Of a stretch of DNA of 64,000 bases, positions 49,461 through 58,202 are shown one piece after another. Both the position numbers and the translations under genes were made by a program. The DNA comes from Neobacillus sp. YX16. GTDB lineage: Bacteria; Bacillota; Bacilli; Bacillales; Cytobacillaceae. Location: assembly GCF_030123505.1 (NCBI RefSeq), contig NZ_CP126115.1, positions 4,478,001 to 4,542,000 of the forward strand, written 5' to 3'. Positions within the stretch are counted from its first letter, which is position 1. The number at the start of each line of letters is the position of its first letter. The notes beneath the pieces are model-generated. The model searched no databases and was not told where the DNA came from. It saw nothing but the letters and a program-made list of their open reading frames with translations.

Positions 49461-50147
49461 TTACTTCTCACCACCAAACTTATATCCTGCTTTCATAACC
49501 GTAAGGACAAATTTGGGGTTCTTCGTGTCTATTTCTATCTTTTTACGAATATTTTTTATATGCACATCAATGGTCCGATCATAGCCGCTAAAATCTACGC
49601 CGAAGATTTTATCAATCAGCTGTTCTCTCGATAACACACTTCCTTTTGCTGAAACAAGTGCACAAATAATATCAAACTCATTAGGTGTAAAAGGGACCTC
49701 TTGCTTCAAAATTTGGACTGTTCTTTTATCACAATCAATCGATAAATAACCGTCGTCAAAAATAACCTTGGAAGAAGGAAATTTGGAGCTTATTCTCCTA
49801 AATAAAGCATTTACTCTTGCAGTTAATTCTCTTGGGCTGAATGGTTTTATTAAATACTCATCAGCACCGATATTTAATCCCTCTATTTTGTCATTTAATG
49901 AGCCTTTTGCTGTCAGCATAAAGATATGCACATCAGATGATTGACGAATAATCTTGCAAACTTCTTCTCCGCTAATATCAGGCAGCATTAAATCCAATAT
50001 AATTAATTTAAAATCCGCTATTTTTAAAAAATCCAACCCTTTTAAGCCAGTGGCTGCACAATGAACGGTATAACCTTCTTTTTCTAAATAACCTTTTATG
50101 ACAGTTGAAACACTTTCCTCATCTTCAATTAGTAAAATTTGATTCAT
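49461..50147 (-). CDS. OmpR-family response regulator
   Basis: 228 residues: receiver domain with the acidic pair EDEE, phospho-Asp in LIILDLMLPDISG and Lys in YLIKPFSPREL, then a winged-helix DNA-binding domain (SREQLIDKIFGVDFSGYDRT and VRK-type end KAGYKFGGEK). It forms an operon with the kinase, whose GTG follows its stop directly. Its target genes are likely local but no binding site was identified. Confidence 0.94.
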   Translation of the reverse strand: MNQILLIEDEESVSTVIKGYLEKEGYTVHCAATGLKGLDFLKIADFKLIILDLMLPDISGEEVCKIIRQSSDVHIFMLTAKGSLNDKIEGLNIGADEYLIKPFSPRELTARVNALFRRISSKFPSSKVIFDDGYLSIDCDKRTVQILKQEVPFTPNEFDIICALVSAKGSVLSREQLIDKIFGVDFSGYDRTIDVHIKNIRKKIEIDTKNPKFVLTVMKAGYKFGGEK

Positions 50148-50220
50148 ACGATTTCACCCGGCTAATTAAATTTGCTTCCTTGTAAAATAAGTATAATAGT
50201 TAAAGATAGTGAAAAATGTG

Positions 50221-50252
50221 AAAAAGGCTGACAATTATGTGTCAGCCTTTTT
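50221..50252 (-). terminator. Terminator of copA (second)
   Basis: AAAAAGGCTGACA, short loop, TGTCAGCCTTTTT, directly behind the second CopA gene. Confidence 0.9.
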
Positions 50253-50260
50253 GTAGTTCA

Positions 50261-52675
50261 CTATAGTTTTACTTTTTGTAATCGTAAAGCATTAAGGACA
50301 ACGGATACAGAACTGAATGCCATAGCTGCGCCTGCAAGCCAAGGGGCTAAGAAACCGAGTGCTGCAAATGGTATTCCCAGTGAATTATAAGCAAGTGCCC
50401 AGAAAAGGTTTTGCTTTATGTTCGTTATTGTCTTCTTACTCATGAAAATAGCGTCTGCTATACTATTTAAATCCCCGCGAATAAGAGTAATGTCGGCTGC
50501 TTCCATTGCCACATCTGTACCGGTTCCAATCGCCATCCCAATATCAGCAACTGCCAACGCCGGAGCATCGTTAATCCCATCGCCCACCATTGCTACTTTC
50601 TTGCCTTGCGCCTGTAATTGCTTAATTTCAGATGCCTTGCCCTCCGGAAGGACTTCTGCAATCACATTTTCAATTCCAGTCTGTTTTGCGATTGCTAAGG
50701 CAGTCTGCTGATTATCACCTGTAATCATAATGACTTCCAGCCCCATGTCTTTCAGTCGCTTGATGGCACTTTTTGATGTTTCCTTAATCGTATCAGCAAC
50801 AGCAACGGTACCTGCAAATTGTCCGTTTATGGCTGTAAGCATCGCTGTCTTTCCTGCCCTTTCTAATTCATTCATTTTTTCAAAAGCAGAAGCTGCCTCC
50901 ACGTTGTACTTATTCATTAATTTCCTTGTACCAATTAATAATTCTTTCCCATCAACCACAGCTTTGATTCCAAAACCAGGAATCGCTTCGAATTCGGTAA
51001 CATCTTTAAAGTGGATTCCTTTATCCTTAATACCCTGGACAATCGCTTGTGCTAAGGGGTGCTCCGATTGCTTTTCAGCCGAGCCAATCAATGATAATAA
51101 TTCTTCCTCGTCGAACGTTTGGGTTGTGATGACATCCGTTAGTACAGGTGTACCGTTAGTTACTGTTCCGGTCTTATCCAATACAACAGTGGTAATCCGG
51201 TGGGTCATTTCTAAGTGTTCTCCACCCTTAAACAGAATTCCATACTCTGCAGCCCGGCCTGAGCCAGCCATGATTGAAGTTGGAGTTGCCAGTCCTAGTG
51301 CACATGGGCAGGCAATAACAAGGACGGCTATCATTTTTTCTAAGCTTTCCGCAAAATCACCAGGAGCTGCCCATACAAACCAAATAATAAAAGTAAGAAC
51401 TGCGATTCCAACCACAATTGGTACGAATACCCCAGAAATTTTATCTGCAAGTCGTTGAATCGGAGCCTTAGAACCCTGTGCTTCTTCCACTACTTTAATA
51501 ATTTGTGCTAAGGCTGTATCCTTTCCAACCTTTTTTGCTTCCACTTTTAAAAAGCCGTTTTTGTTAAGCGTTGCACCTATAACATCTTCTCCAATTGTCT
51601 TATCAACAGGAACACTTTCACCGGTAAGCATGGACTCATCAATGGCTGAATTACCTTCAATGATTTTTCCATCAACAGGTATTTTTTCGCCTGGTTTTAT
51701 ATATAGGATATCTCCTACGACAACCTCTTCAAGTGGAATTACCAGTTCTTGACCATTTCTTTCAACTACCGCCGTCTTAGCTTGAAGCCCCATTAATTTC
51801 TTAATCGCCTCTGAGGAGCGCCCTTTAGCTTTTGCCTCAAAAAGCTTCCCTAAAATAATTAAGGTAATTAATATGGAACTTGTTTCATAATAAAGTTCCA
51901 CTCCATGTGCTTCTTCCATAAGGGACATAATCGATAAATACAGACTATAAAAATAAGCTGCTGATGTCCCAAGGGCAACCAGTACATCCATATTAGCACT
52001 TTTATTTTTTAGCGCCTTATAGGCTCCAATGTAAAACTGGGAACCAATAATAAACTGAACAGGTGTAGCCAAAGCTAGCTGCACCCATGGATTCATAAAA
52101 GCTTCAGGAACCCAAATAAAAGATGTAAATGAAAAGTGTCCAACCATTGCCCACAATAATGGAAGGGAAAGAATGGCTGAAAAAATAAACTTGCCTGTTT
52201 GCTTACTAATCTCCTTTTGACGATGGTCACTTGTTTCTTTTACATTCTCCTTCAAACGAGCCCCATAGCCAAGCTTTTCAACCTTATTAATAATGTCACT
52301 TGGTGTTAAGACAGACTCGTTGTATTCCACCGTAGCTTTTTCAAGTGCCAGATTCACATTCGCCTTAACGACCCCATCTAATTTATTCAAACCCTTCTCT
52401 ATTCTCGTTGAGCATGCCGCACAAGTCATCCCGGTAATATCAAATTCTGCTTTTTCGGTAACCACGTCATAACCAAGGTCTCTAATTTTTTTTTCAATAT
52501 CTTCGACCTTTAGTTTTTGTGGATCATATTTTATAGCAGATCTTTCTAATGCAAGATTAACGGTTGCTGTTTCTACACCTTCTAATTTATTTAAACCCTT
52601 TTCTATCCTTAAGGCACAAGCAGCACAAGTCATTCCGGAAATTTGTAAATTGGTTTCATTTAAAACTTGAGACAT
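50261..52675 (-). CDS. copA: Copper-translocating P-type ATPase (second copy)
   Basis: P1B-type Cu(I) exporter of about 804 residues with two HMA domains ([14 protein letters not shown] and GMTCAACSTRIEKG), [33 protein letters not shown] and [21 protein letters not shown] 52675 (MSQVLNE) has GGGAGTGGATTCT upstream and is preferred over the GTG three codons earlier. A CsoR-type operator lies 15 bases before the start. Together with copZ this is the canonical Bacillus copZA locus; the first CopA at 44752 is an additional pump. Confidence 0.96.
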   Translation of the reverse strand: MSQVLNETNLQISGMTCAACALRIEKGLNKLEGVETATVNLALERSAIKYDPQKLKVEDIEKKIRDLGYDVVTEKAEFDITGMTCAACSTRIEKGLNKLDGVVKANVNLALEKATVEYNESVLTPSDIINKVEKLGYGARLKENVKETSDHRQKEISKQTGKFIFSAILSLPLLWAMVGHFSFTSFIWVPEAFMNPWVQLALATPVQFIIGSQFYIGAYKALKNKSANMDVLVALGTSAAYFYSLYLSIMSLMEEAHGVELYYETSSILITLIILGKLFEAKAKGRSSEAIKKLMGLQAKTAVVERNGQELVIPLEEVVVGDILYIKPGEKIPVDGKIIEGNSAIDESMLTGESVPVDKTIGEDVIGATLNKNGFLKVEAKKVGKDTALAQIIKVVEEAQGSKAPIQRLADKISGVFVPIVVGIAVLTFIIWFVWAAPGDFAESLEKMIAVLVIACPCALGLATPTSIMAGSGRAAEYGILFKGGEHLEMTHRITTVVLDKTGTVTNGTPVLTDVITTQTFDEEELLSLIGSAEKQSEHPLAQAIVQGIKDKGIHFKDVTEFEAIPGFGIKAVVDGKELLIGTRKLMNKYNVEAASAFEKMNELERAGKTAMLTAINGQFAGTVAVADTIKETSKSAIKRLKDMGLEVIMITGDNQQTALAIAKQTGIENVIAEVLPEGKASEIKQLQAQGKKVAMVGDGINDAPALAVADIGMAIGTGTDVAMEAADITLIRGDLNSIADAIFMSKKTITNIKQNLFWALAYNSLGIPFAALGFLAPWLAGAAMAFSSVSVVLNALRLQKVKL

Positions 52676-52689
52676 AGAATCCACTCCCT

Positions 52690-52708
52690 TATACCCCTTA
52701 TGGGTATA
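52690..52708. promoter_or_regulatory. CsoR-type copper operator before copA
   Basis: TATACCC-CTTAT-GGGTATA: perfect 7-bp inverted repeat with the central G/C tracts typical of the copper-sensing repressor CsoR. A similar site lies at 56743-56759. Confidence 0.75.
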
Positions 52709-52724
52709 TTTTATTTTAAAAAGA

Positions 52725-52744
52725 ACGTGCTATTTATAGCACGT
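52725..52744 (-). terminator. Hairpin between copZ and copA
   Basis: ACGTGCTAT-TT-ATAGCACGT followed by TCTTTTT on the minus strand. It probably ends or attenuates the copZ transcript; copA then has its own operator. The same stem (CGTGCTA/TAGCACG) recurs at 56779-56797. Confidence 0.65.
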
Positions 52745-52758
52745 GTCTTTTCCTATTT

Positions 52759-52965
52759 TTACTCTACGTCGTAACCTTGATCATCAATTGTTTCTTTGAT
52801 TTTATCTAATGTTACCTCTTGGTTGTTATATTCCACATCTACTGTATTGGCCTTTAAGTTAACTTTTACAGAGCTTACTCCGTTTAGTTCACCAACACTG
52901 CCTTCAACTGCTTTTACACAGTGATCGCATGACATTCCTTGTACGTTTAAAGTAATCTTTTCCAT
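52759..52965 (-). CDS. copZ: Copper chaperone CopZ
   Basis: 68-residue HMA-domain chaperone delivering Cu(I) to CopA. The metal site is GMSCDHCVKAVEG near residue 10-22; the fold ends DQGYDVE. It precedes copA on the same strand, with the hairpin and CsoR operator between them. RBS AAAGGATGAA. Confidence 0.95.
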   Translation of the reverse strand: MEKITLNVQGMSCDHCVKAVEGSVGELNGVSSVKVNLKANTVDVEYNNQEVTLDKIKETIDDQGYDVE

Positions 52966-53125
52966 TATATATTCATCCTTTCTTAATTAGCACTAATATA
53001 ACCTTGTAAAAGAGGTTATGTTTTAATTTTATTTAACCATACCCCCCTACCCTATGTAAAGTGTTTTTTATACGTTTTTTCCAACTTTCACATTTTGTTC
53101 ATTCATCCTTACTTTTATCCACGAG

Positions 53126-53860
53126 TTACAGAGACCAATAGGTAACGGAGTCAAATATTCCTAATAGTATAATCAATATTCCTGAAACTCTTTGTATGGA
53201 AGTCCCAAACTTTCTTCCCTTTTTCATCAGTACTCCTCCCCCGCCTAAGTACCAAATAATCAAAATAAAAAGGATTAGCGGCAAAGCTGTTCCTAATGCA
53301 AATACAGAAGGCAGGATAAACCCGTATGTGCTGGACAAAACAATCGGCATTAAGGTAACAAAGAATAGGATAAACATAGTTGGACAAAAAGCCAGTGAAA
53401 AACTGAACCCTAACATAAAGGAACCAAATGGTGTTTCCCGTTTGTACTCTTTAGACCCTTTAAATAATTTGATTGTTCCTTCTAGTTTTATTAATCCAAT
53501 CATATATAACCCAACAATGATAAGTAATGGTCCCATAATTTTGCGAATCCAAGGAAAATATGAAATTAGGCTTTCTTGAATTTCTCTTCCTAATATCCAT
53601 ACAAGTCCTCCTAATAAAGAGAAAGCAGCTACTTTTCCTAATGTAAAAAAGAGAACATCCTTCCACACAATTTTCTGTTGAAAGGAGCGGTTACCGTAAA
53701 GCGTTAATGCACTGATATTTCCAGTAAGCTGACAGGGTGCCAGAGCTCCCACTATTCCTAAGAGTAAGGCAAAAACGGATGGCCAAGATTCCAAGTTGTT
53801 GGCGATGATAAAAAACGGTTTGCTTACAAATGAACTAAATTGACTCATGAGATTGTACAT
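53126..53860 (-). CDS. CcdA/DsbD-type membrane protein
   Basis: 244-residue integral membrane protein with six or seven helices of the CcdA/DsbD/SafE superfamily. Two cysteines lie in matching helix positions, ALAPCQLTGN and LAFCPTMFILF, as in CcdA, which passes electrons from thioredoxin across the membrane. It could supply reductant to outward thioredoxins such as the CcmG-like protein of this window, or serve copper handling next to copZ. Sequence alone does not decide. Annotation as a sulfite exporter family member is the common alternative. Confidence 0.78.
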   Translation of the reverse strand: MYNLMSQFSSFVSKPFFIIANNLESWPSVFALLLGIVGALAPCQLTGNISALTLYGNRSFQQKIVWKDVLFFTLGKVAAFSLLGGLVWILGREIQESLISYFPWIRKIMGPLLIIVGLYMIGLIKLEGTIKLFKGSKEYKRETPFGSFMLGFSFSLAFCPTMFILFFVTLMPIVLSSTYGFILPSVFALGTALPLILFILIIWYLGGGGVLMKKGRKFGTSIQRVSGILIILLGIFDSVTYWSL

Positions 53861-53985
53861 AGAATCACCTTATTTTTCTTGGATGATAAAAAGGACTGCT
53901 TTACTAAGTTAATACTATAACAATAGTAGTCACATTTTATGAAGAACGTATGAAGAGTTTTTGACATTTCTGGGACAATTATCAA

Positions 53986-55871
53986 ATCGAGTAGGAGGGG
54001 GTGACTAACCCCCGACCTCTCACACCACCGTACGTACCGTTCGGTATACGGCGGTTCTATTAAGATTGACGTAAAGTTTCATAACGGTTATATAGACTTT
54101 TCAACCCTCGTTGACTCCAATATGAGTTATCGAGGGTTTTGTGTAATATTGGGCTACAGGCGATTCTCCAGTATTTCTTTCTGGAGTTGCCCCATTCGTG
54201 CGCCTTGTAACCAGGGACGCCTAAACCAATCAGTTTTCTAACTCTAGTTTTAGATTTCTTCCACTGTTTCCATTCGCACATTCTTAGCCTTCTTCTTATC
54301 CATTCATCAAATTCTTTGAATTTGCTTGGAGTGTCCGCTAAAGCGAAGTACCCGCACCATCCTGTAAGATAGCGGTTTAACATTTCAATTCTTACCTCAA
54401 GTGGGATAGGTTTTGACCGAGAGGTAATTTCTCGAATCTTCGTCTTAAAGCGTTTAATGCTTTGTTTCGCTATTCGCACCTTCGGTTCTTTATTAAATGT
54501 GAAACTGAAACCAAGAAATTTCCGTTTCCACGGACGGTCGATTGCCGACTTATCCCTGTTTACCTTCAATTTTAGTTTCTGCTCAATAATCGTCGTAATG
54601 GATTCCATCACACGTTCCCCTGCTTTTAATGACTTAACATAAATGTTGCAGTCATCCGCATAACGGACAAACTTATGCCCTCTGGCTTCCAATTCTTTAT
54701 CTAATTTATCAAGAATTATGTTTGAAAGTAGTGGACTGAGAGGTCCCCCTTGCGGAGTACCTTCCTCCGTTGATTGTACGACCCCATTAAGCATTACACC
54801 TGATTGAAGGTATTTCCTGATTAGTTTGAGAAGAATGCGGTCTTCAATTCTCTTAGCGAGTATTCCCATCAGTATGTCATGATTAACCTTATCAAAGAAT
54901 TTCTCTAAGTCCATATCAATTACCCAGCGGTAACCTTCTTTGATATAACCCTTTGCCTTTCTTACCGCATTATGGGCGCTCCTGTTAGGTCGGAAACCAT
55001 AGCTGTTTTCAGAAAATGTTGGATCAAAGATTGAGGTTAATACTTGGGCGATTGCCTGTTGGATGAAACGGTCTGTCACAGTCGGTATGCCTAAAAGCCT
55101 TATCCCTCCGCCTGGTTTCGGGATTTCGACACGGCGAACAGGAGAAGGTTGATAGTTACCTGTTCTCAAAGTTTCCCGAAGGGAATCCCAGTTTTCATAG
55201 AGATGTCGTCGTAGGAATTTTACGGACATTCCATCTATGCCGTGACTTCCTTTGTTCTGCTCTACCCTTTTTAGGGCAGTTAAGAGATTTTCCCGTGATA
55301 GAATTAGTTCCATTAACATGATGTTATCCTTTCTACGTGAATGAAGGTTCTGTTTATGCCGACTTTTGCTCCACCCTCCTAGAGTCCCCAACGGATTCAC
55401 CGCTTCCTCCTTTAGGTAGGTCCTTTCGGATTGTCTGTGTTCAATGCAATCACCGAATGTGCAGACTTCATTCTTTCTTAATAGTTCAGTCCTTCCCATT
55501 CTTTCTCGAGTAAGAATGGTACTATGACTTCTGCTGACTTCTGATTGTTCAGCTATCCATTGCTAGATAGTTTACCAAGTGTACTTGGCTTATCAATCAG
55601 ATCTCCCCGGGTAAGAGTACAGTCTTTCCCTCCATCTATCTGCTTCATTTACTCTGTACCACCTTCGGCAGTAAGGACTTTGTTTTGTGTTGCAAACTCA
55701 TCCAATGATACCTAGCCTTATATGAAGTTCGTGTTCCTCAGACCGGAGGTTTGCCGCTCGCTTCCTTCAGATTCCGCGTCACCGCGGACACCCTTGCGTT
55801 AGGCTAACCATTACTACTGCCTTCATGGTTCGGGACTTTCACCCTAGAGACTGCACCCATGCCGGGCGCAC
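53986..55871 (-). mobile_element. Class C group II intron (1886 bp)
   Basis: The 5' end is GTGCGCCCGGCATGGGTG at 55871, the class C start, following TTCTGTT. The 3' end is CTACTCGAT at 53986, preceded by the domain V-like CCGTATACCGAACGG and ACGTACGGTGG. It encodes its own maturase. It sits directly behind the hairpin of the His-rich protein gene (55878-55903); insertion after terminators is the known habit of class C introns. Domains I-IV fill the non-coding part (55320-55871 and 53986-54059). Both ends and the maturase are complete, so it could still be active. Confidence 0.9.
54060..55319 (-). CDS. ltrA: Group II intron reverse transcriptase/maturase
   Basis: 419-residue intron-encoded protein: reverse transcriptase domains with IPKPGGGIRLLGIPTV, GTPQGGPLSPLLSNIIL and the catalytic KFVRYADDCNIYV, then the maturase X domain; there is no endonuclease domain, as in class C. 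The frame is open 60 codons further upstream into intron RNA, but ATG 55319 (MLMELILSREN) with GAAAGGATAACATC before it gives the standard start. Needed for splicing and retrohoming. Confidence 0.94.
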   Translation of the reverse strand: MLMELILSRENLLTALKRVEQNKGSHGIDGMSVKFLRRHLYENWDSLRETLRTGNYQPSPVRRVEIPKPGGGIRLLGIPTVTDRFIQQAIAQVLTSIFDPTFSENSYGFRPNRSAHNAVRKAKGYIKEGYRWVIDMDLEKFFDKVNHDILMGILAKRIEDRILLKLIRKYLQSGVMLNGVVQSTEEGTPQGGPLSPLLSNIILDKLDKELEARGHKFVRYADDCNIYVKSLKAGERVMESITTIIEQKLKLKVNRDKSAIDRPWKRKFLGFSFTFNKEPKVRIAKQSIKRFKTKIREITSRSKPIPLEVRIEMLNRYLTGWCGYFALADTPSKFKEFDEWIRRRLRMCEWKQWKKSKTRVRKLIGLGVPGYKAHEWGNSRKKYWRIACSPILHKTLDNSYWSQRGLKSLYNRYETLRQS

Positions 55872-55877
55872 AACAGA

Positions 55878-55903
55878 AAAGCATCGGGAAGTACCGATGC
55901 TTT
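55878..55903 (-). terminator. Terminator of the His-rich protein gene and intron target
   Basis: AAAGCATCGG, loop, CCGATGCTTT then TCTGTT. The group II intron begins seven bases beyond it. Confidence 0.9.
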
Positions 55904-55910
55904 CTAGAGT

Positions 55911-56726
55911 CTATTTAATTTCTACAACGTACGGATATACGAATACTTGGCCACTAAACTTAAACTCTGCCCATATCTTATAAACCCCAGGTTCTGTAAA
56001 TTTTGTAGCAAACACAGGCTCATTTCCTTCTAGTGGATGAACGTGAATGTAATTTTCTCCTTTTTGATCAAGTATAACGACATGTCCTAATGCTCCAAGA
56101 TACTGCTCTGGGGTATCTCCAGATAAATCAAATGTAAGTTGAATGTCCTCCTTTACTTTTAATGAACTTGGAAGCAGTTTTACTGTACGACCGCCAGCTT
56201 CCTTTGTTAATTCGGTGTCAACGGTTAGAGAATCTTCCTCATGTTCATTATGGTTTTCTCCTACCATGAATGAAATAGGTGCAACCTCATAGGTCTTGCC
56301 TGTTGGTTTAATATCAACAAACGCTTTATACTCCCCTGCTTGTAATGAATGAGCTACTTTGAAGACTCCAGGCTCGTTTGTTTGAGGATGTAAATGCTTA
56401 TACTCTTTTAAATCTGTGCTGACAACAATCAAATGCAGCAGCTTTTCGTGATTCACCTCTAAATCTGATACAGGATTTCCCGCCAAATCTGTTAAGGTAA
56501 TAATCAATTCTCCATTTTCAACTTGAAGAGTAGGAATGACCTCACTTATACCGTCGTGATTTTCATCGTTTTCTTCATGCTCTTGACCATGGGAGGACTC
56601 TGCCTCTTGTTCGTGTGGTGACTTAGACTCATTATGAGATTCGGTTTCCACAAAAGAAGCATAGACATAATACCCTCCTACCACAACTAACAAGTATACA
56701 AGTGCAGTAATAGCCCATTTTTTCAC
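55911..56726 (-). CDS. His-rich membrane-anchored protein with two repeated domains
   Basis: 271 residues: N-terminal membrane helix (about 5-25), a His/Glu-rich segment (SHGQEHEENDENHDG), then two beta-rich domains with matching motifs: HLIVVSTDLKEYKHLHPQTN with HVVILDQKGENYIHVHPLEG, and GVFKVAHSLQAGEYKAFVDI with PVFATKFTEPGVYKIWAEF. The HLHP/HVHP pairs suggest metal binding. I do not recognise a named family; FixH/YtkA-like domains are the nearest impression. A CsoR-type operator lies directly upstream, so copper-responsive expression is likely. Confidence 0.82.
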   Translation of the reverse strand: MKKWAITALVYLLVVVGGYYVYASFVETESHNESKSPHEQEAESSHGQEHEENDENHDGISEVIPTLQVENGELIITLTDLAGNPVSDLEVNHEKLLHLIVVSTDLKEYKHLHPQTNEPGVFKVAHSLQAGEYKAFVDIKPTGKTYEVAPISFMVGENHNEHEEDSLTVDTELTKEAGGRTVKLLPSSLKVKEDIQLTFDLSGDTPEQYLGALGHVVILDQKGENYIHVHPLEGNEPVFATKFTEPGVYKIWAEFKFSGQVFVYPYVVEIK

Positions 56727-56742
56727 TTAATCTCACTCCTTA

Positions 56743-56759
56743 ATACCCATATAGGGTAT
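56743..56759. promoter_or_regulatory. CsoR-type operator before the His-rich protein gene
   Basis: ATACCC-ATATA-GGGTAT: perfect 6-bp inverted repeat, the same layout as the site before copA, 16 bases before the coding start. Confidence 0.72.
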
Positions 56760-56778
56760 ATTTTTTTGAAAAATAGAG

Positions 56779-56797
56779 CGTGCTAATCGATAGCACG
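56779..56797 (-). terminator. Hairpin upstream of the His-rich gene
   Basis: CGTGCTA-ATCGA-TAGCACG followed by CTCTATTTTT on the minus strand. It has the same stem and the same distance to a CsoR site as the hairpin at 52725, so the two regions are copies of one control cassette. Confidence 0.5.
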
Positions 56798-56881
56798 TTT
56801 CTTGACAATTTTCTTTTTATATTTAGGCAAATTAACTAACATGAAAATGTTGTAAATTATCTAGTAAAAAGATTATATTAT

Positions 56882-56895
56882 ACCCCGGTATAGTA
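56882..56895. promoter_or_regulatory. Possible operator in the chrA promoter region
   Basis: TATACC-CC-GGTATA, a near-palindrome next to a TTGTAA/TTATAT promoter-like pair, about 110 bases before chrA. It resembles CsoR-family sites without the 5-base spacer. Coordinates are approximate to a few bases. Confidence 0.3.
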
Positions 56896-57006
56896 TGTAA
56901 AGAGGGTTTACATATTTTTAACATTTTATGGAGGCAATTTTCAATGATTATTTCGAAACATACTGATAAACTTATCTTAATACACTTGTACTTAAAAGGG
57001 GGATTT

Positions 57007-58200
57007 ATGAAACAAAGTAAACTTTCTTTACTTCTTGAAATTCTAATCGTTTCAGCAAAACTTGGATTAACTTCATTTGGCGGCCCTATAGCACATTTAG
57101 GATATTTTCACGCTGAGTATGTTCGCAGAAGAAAATGGCTGGATGAACAAGCATACGCCAATCTTGTAGCTCTGTGCCAGTTTTTACCTGGTCCGGCCAG
57201 CAGTCAGGTTGGAATCGGGATTGGCGTAATGCGCGGCGGTTTGTTAGGTGGAATCTTAGCATTTGTTGGTTTTACAACGCCTTCAGTTGTTATAGTGATC
57301 CTTTTTGCCCTAATTCTTAAGGGAATGGATATTGGAAATGCTGGATGGATTCACGGGTTAAAAATTGTAGCGGTTGCCGTTGTGGCTCATGCTATATGGG
57401 GGATGGCACAAAAGTTAACGCCTGATTTATCCCGTAAATTAATTGCTTTACTCGTTTTAATATGTACCTTGTTATGGCAAACAGCATATACACAGGTAAG
57501 TGTAATCCTAATCGCAGCTGTTGCTGGTTTTATTATCTATAAGGGGCAAAGGGAAGAGTTCCCCTCTACTATTCAGGTCCCACTTTCTCGAAGATTTGCA
57601 TTCATTTGTTTAGGTTTATTTTTCGGATTATTGATTGTCCTTCCTATTTTAAGAGAGTTGACTACTTCTAGCTGGGTGGCGATGTTTGATAGCTTTTATC
57701 GGTCTGGCTCGCTGGTCTTTGGCGGCGGGCATGTGGTTTTACCGTTATTGGAACGTGAATTTGTTCCGAATGGATGGCTCAGTAAAGAAGCCTTCCTAGC
57801 TGGATATGGTGCTGCCCAGGCTGTACCTGGACCATTGTTTACTTTTGCTGCATATATAGGTGCCGTAATGGGTGGATGGGCAGGCGGATTGTTGGCAACC
57901 ATTGCTATCTTTCTCCCTGCGTTTTTGCTAGTCTTAGGTACATTACCGTTTTGGAATAGATTAAGCCGTAATCCAAAAATAAAAGGAGCATTAATGGGCG
58001 TAAATGCAGCCGTTGTGGGTATATTAATCTCTGCTTTTTATGATCCGATATGGACTAGTTCAATAATGGCACCTATTGACTTTGCTTTTGCAGCCCTATT
58101 GTTCAGCATGCTTGCCTATTGGAAACTCCCACCTTGGGTGATTGTGGTTACTGGAATTATCGGAGGATACTTACTTAATTTAATCGGACAATTATTGTAG
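57007..58200 (+). CDS. Chromate transporter, ChrA-like, two-domain
   Basis: 397-residue membrane protein of the CHR superfamily with both homologous halves: N half FGGPIAHLGYFHAEYVRRRK and CQFLPGPASSQVGIGIG, C half FGGGHVVLPLLEREFV and AAQAVPGPLFTFAAYIGAV. About ten to twelve helices. Family members expel chromate, possibly with sulfate antiport. The frame is open to ATG 56944, but ATG 57007 follows AAAGGGGGATTT and starts the family N-terminus. It stands alone on the plus strand. Confidence 0.93.
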   Translation: MKQSKLSLLLEILIVSAKLGLTSFGGPIAHLGYFHAEYVRRRKWLDEQAYANLVALCQFLPGPASSQVGIGIGVMRGGLLGGILAFVGFTTPSVVIVILFALILKGMDIGNAGWIHGLKIVAVAVVAHAIWGMAQKLTPDLSRKLIALLVLICTLLWQTAYTQVSVILIAAVAGFIIYKGQREEFPSTIQVPLSRRFAFICLGLFFGLLIVLPILRELTTSSWVAMFDSFYRSGSLVFGGGHVVLPLLEREFVPNGWLSKEAFLAGYGAAQAVPGPLFTFAAYIGAVMGGWAGGLLATIAIFLPAFLLVLGTLPFWNRLSRNPKIKGALMGVNAAVVGILISAFYDPIWTSSIMAPIDFAFAALLFSMLAYWKLPPWVIVVTGIIGGYLLNLIGQLL

Positions 58201-58202
58201 AA

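Noticed and set aside
53037..53057. CATACCCCCCTACCCTATG upstream of copZ as a CsoR operator
   Set aside because: It has C-rich tracts but not the inverted GGG half, so it does not fit the site seen before copA; it could be a degenerate operator but is not supported.
54060..55499. 479-codon start for the intron maturase
   Set aside because: The first 60 codons are structured intron RNA sequence; the family start and a ribosome site are at 55319.
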